From the NCBI GenBank assembly GCA_964501535.1, contig CAZCSV010000006.1:62001-126000 (forward strand): a stretch of 64,000 nucleotides of DNA, given 5' to 3'. The stretch comes from FEN-1279 sp964501535. Lineage in GTDB: Bacteria > Bacteroidota > Ignavibacteria > Tepidaquicellales > Tepidaquicellaceae. The translations under genes and the position numbers were made by a program. This document shows, piece by piece, positions 62,731 through 64,000 of the stretch. The notes below the pieces were generated by a model, which had not been told where the DNA came from, ran no database searches, and was given only the letters and a program-made list of their open reading frames with translations. The first letter of the stretch is position 1. Each line of letters begins with the position of its first letter.

Positions 62731-63399
62731 TTAATGCAGTTTTCTCGGATTAGTGTTATAAAACCTGTTTATTATCTGTGAATCTCCTGGTCTTTCGGAA
62801 CTAGTAAATTTTATTCTACCCTCTATTGATTTATTTTGCCGGACTACAGTCGTATTTACAAATAAATATCCCTCTAATGTTATTGCATTTGCTAATCTTA
62901 CAAATTCCTCGTAACTAACCTTGCACATTACGTCACATAAATAATATCCATATCTGTATTCATAGTCAATATTACGCTTTGGAGGTATATATTTGACGTT
63001 TATGAAATGTATATCGAAAACAAATGGTTTTTTGTCGACCATTAGATATAATTCTTTATTAATAGGCTTTGTTATTCTTCCGTATCCTTCATTTTCCTGA
63101 ACTATTCTTACGGTATAAAATAATGATGTATCAAAATTTGCTTCATCGTTTACATCCAATATTCGTGTAAAATTACTTGTTACTTTCGGTTCGTCGAGAA
63201 TATCGATTTTTTTGTATTCGGTTTCCGTGTCGAACATTTCAACCTGATATATATATGAAGAATCCGTTTTTATTTTTATTCTTCCTTCGTAAACATTCCA
63301 AAATTCGTTTTCGCTCATGCCAATATAATTCGTGCTACAACCTGAAATTAATAGAGTGAAAAAGAAAAATCGGGAAGCGATATGTAAAAACCTTTTCAT
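62731..63399 (-). CDS. Lipoprotein of unknown function
   Basis: 222 residues with a lipobox signal ('FFFFTLLISGC', Cys near 21). The rest is rich in Tyr and beta-prone segments, with no recognised motif ('VKYIPPKRNIDYEYRYGYYLCDVMCKVSYEEF' contains two Cys close together). It ends 22 bp from the asparaginase gene, tail to tail. No function can be given. Confidence 0.7.
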   Translation of the reverse strand: MKRFLHIASRFFFFTLLISGCSTNYIGMSENEFWNVYEGRIKIKTDSSYIYQVEMFDTETEYKKIDILDEPKVTSNFTRILDVNDEANFDTSLFYTVRIVQENEGYGRITKPINKELYLMVDKKPFVFDIHFINVKYIPPKRNIDYEYRYGYYLCDVMCKVSYEEFVRLANAITLEGYLFVNTTVVRQNKSIEGRIKFTSSERPGDSQIINRFYNTNPRKLH

Positions 63400-63727
63400 A
63401 AAAATAAACTCTGCCTGATTTTTTTGAATATTATAATCTACAAATTGAATTCCATTTATTAAAGAGAAAATGAAAATAAAAAATTATTATGCCTGAATTT
63501 TTTTCTTATACTATACTAATCTTAGTATAGTAATTAATATATGGAAAATTCAATAATATTTTTTAATATTTCGTTTATTCAAAATGAAATGATTTTTAGG
63601 AGAATATTTTAAGTTAGAAATTATTCCTCAGATTTACATGCGGGAATTAAATTTTAAAATCATGGAACATTTGTCGGGTTAATTTGTTTAAAATTATATA
63701 ATAACAAAATAAAAGGTATTCTTAAAT
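63400..63727. other. Divergent intergenic region, 328 bp, with palindrome
   Basis: Separates the lipoprotein gene and the beta-barrel gene, which are transcribed away from each other. The one clear structure is the palindrome at 63510-63531. The rest is AT-rich with no convincing promoter match. Confidence 0.55.
63510..63531. promoter_or_regulatory. Perfect 10-bp palindrome, possible operator
   Basis: 'ACTATACTAA'-TC-'TTAGTATAGT' lies 111 bp before the lipoprotein start and 196 bp before the beta-barrel start. Without a T-run or a gene end nearby it looks more like a protein-binding site than a terminator. Confidence 0.4.
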
Positions 63728-64000
63728 ATGAAGAAACTAATTTTTTTATTCATCGGTATTTTTTTTATTAATCAAATATTATCAGCTCAGGAAAGCGGCT
63801 TCGGTATCGGAATTATGATAGGTGAACCGACCGGATTATCAATGAAGCAGTGGCTGAACAGCTCAAATGCTATAGATGCAGGGATGGGCTGGTCTTTTAC
63901 CGAAAATGGTTCCATTCATTTGCACGCCGATTATCTTTATCACAATTATGATTTGATTAAAATATCAGATGCTAAAATACCTTTTTATTTTGGTATCGGG
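63728..64000 (+). CDS. Outer-membrane beta-barrel-like protein, C-terminus cut off
   Basis: The first 91 codons are in the window. A signal peptide ('KLIFLFIGIFFINQILSAQ') is followed by alternating strands typical of small outer-membrane barrels: 'GFGIGIMIGEPTGLSMKQWL', 'AIDAGMGWSF', 'SIHLHADYLYHNYDLI', 'IPFYFGIG'. The GEPTGLSMK-type start is common in uncharacterised barrel proteins of FCB bacteria. Function unknown; the rest lies beyond the right edge. Confidence 0.75.
   Translation, partial: MKKLIFLFIGIFFINQILSAQESGFGIGIMIGEPTGLSMKQWLNSSNAIDAGMGWSFTENGSIHLHADYLYHNYDLIKISDAKIPFYFGIG

Overview
The window is AT-rich, densely coded bacterial DNA, most probably from the Ignavibacteriota/Bacteroidota side of the FCB group. 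The strongest evidence is four secreted proteins that end in the T9SS-type sorting tail (an 'NYPNPFNP' box, then 'LGKEV', then 'SGVYFY', ending 'K.M.LIK'). The wording of these tails is typical of Ignavibacteria. Lipoproteins, A-rich leaders and several TTG starts fit as well. I see no rRNA, tRNA or CRISPR array. The lineage is an inference from protein style, not from a marker gene.

Layout. 1-1422: a DnaQ-type exonuclease fused to a GIY-YIG nuclease, cut by the left edge. 1555-7700: a five-gene peptide ABC importer. 7722-12891: an MFS carrier and a two-subunit xanthine dehydrogenase. 12994-17535: a YCF48-repeat T9SS protein, a REP-associated tyrosine transposase (RAYT) flanked by about 81-bp palindromic units, and a PQQ-propeller lipoprotein. 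17782-18648: an internally duplicated zinc-ribbon protein. 18809-25316: an operon for a NADH-type flavin/iron-sulfur complex whose 1213-residue third subunit joins NuoG-like, GltD-like and FdhA-like parts, followed by a rubrerythrin-like protein. This looks like a Stn-type electron-bifurcating transhydrogenase and is the most interesting system here. 25455-33483: a ferredoxin, an Omp28-like T9SS protein, a POT-like carrier, a subtilase and a second YCF48 T9SS protein. 33713-36034: a 2-oxoacid dehydrogenase E2 and PRPP synthetase. 36178-40455: an overlapping minus-strand cassette of a sugar aminotransferase and three GT9 glycosyltransferases (surface glycan or LPS core). 40460-42919: an endonuclease III-like glycosylase and a POT peptide carrier. 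42979-44323: an AAA ATPase gene bracketed by 42-bp direct repeats. 44598-52169: a BNR-repeat T9SS protein, an OPT carrier, a PqqD-like small protein, PepD and a gluzincin peptidase lipoprotein. 53076-55358: an orphan four-PAS histidine kinase. 55590-62708: an MFS carrier, then a FucP/NagP-type sugar carrier, a ROK kinase, a GH20 hexosaminidase and a glycosylasparaginase. 62731-64000: a lipoprotein and the start of an outer-membrane beta-barrel-like protein.

Taken together, the genes suggest a heterotroph living on peptides and glycoproteins. Secreted protease and peptidase, three kinds of peptide importer (ABC, POT, OPT) and a cytosolic dipeptidase feed amino-acid catabolism. The GH20, glycosylasparaginase, carrier and ROK kinase operon would strip and import N-acetylglucosamine from N-glycans. 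Xanthine dehydrogenase, ferredoxin and the Stn-like complex would handle the resulting low-potential electrons and pyridine nucleotides.
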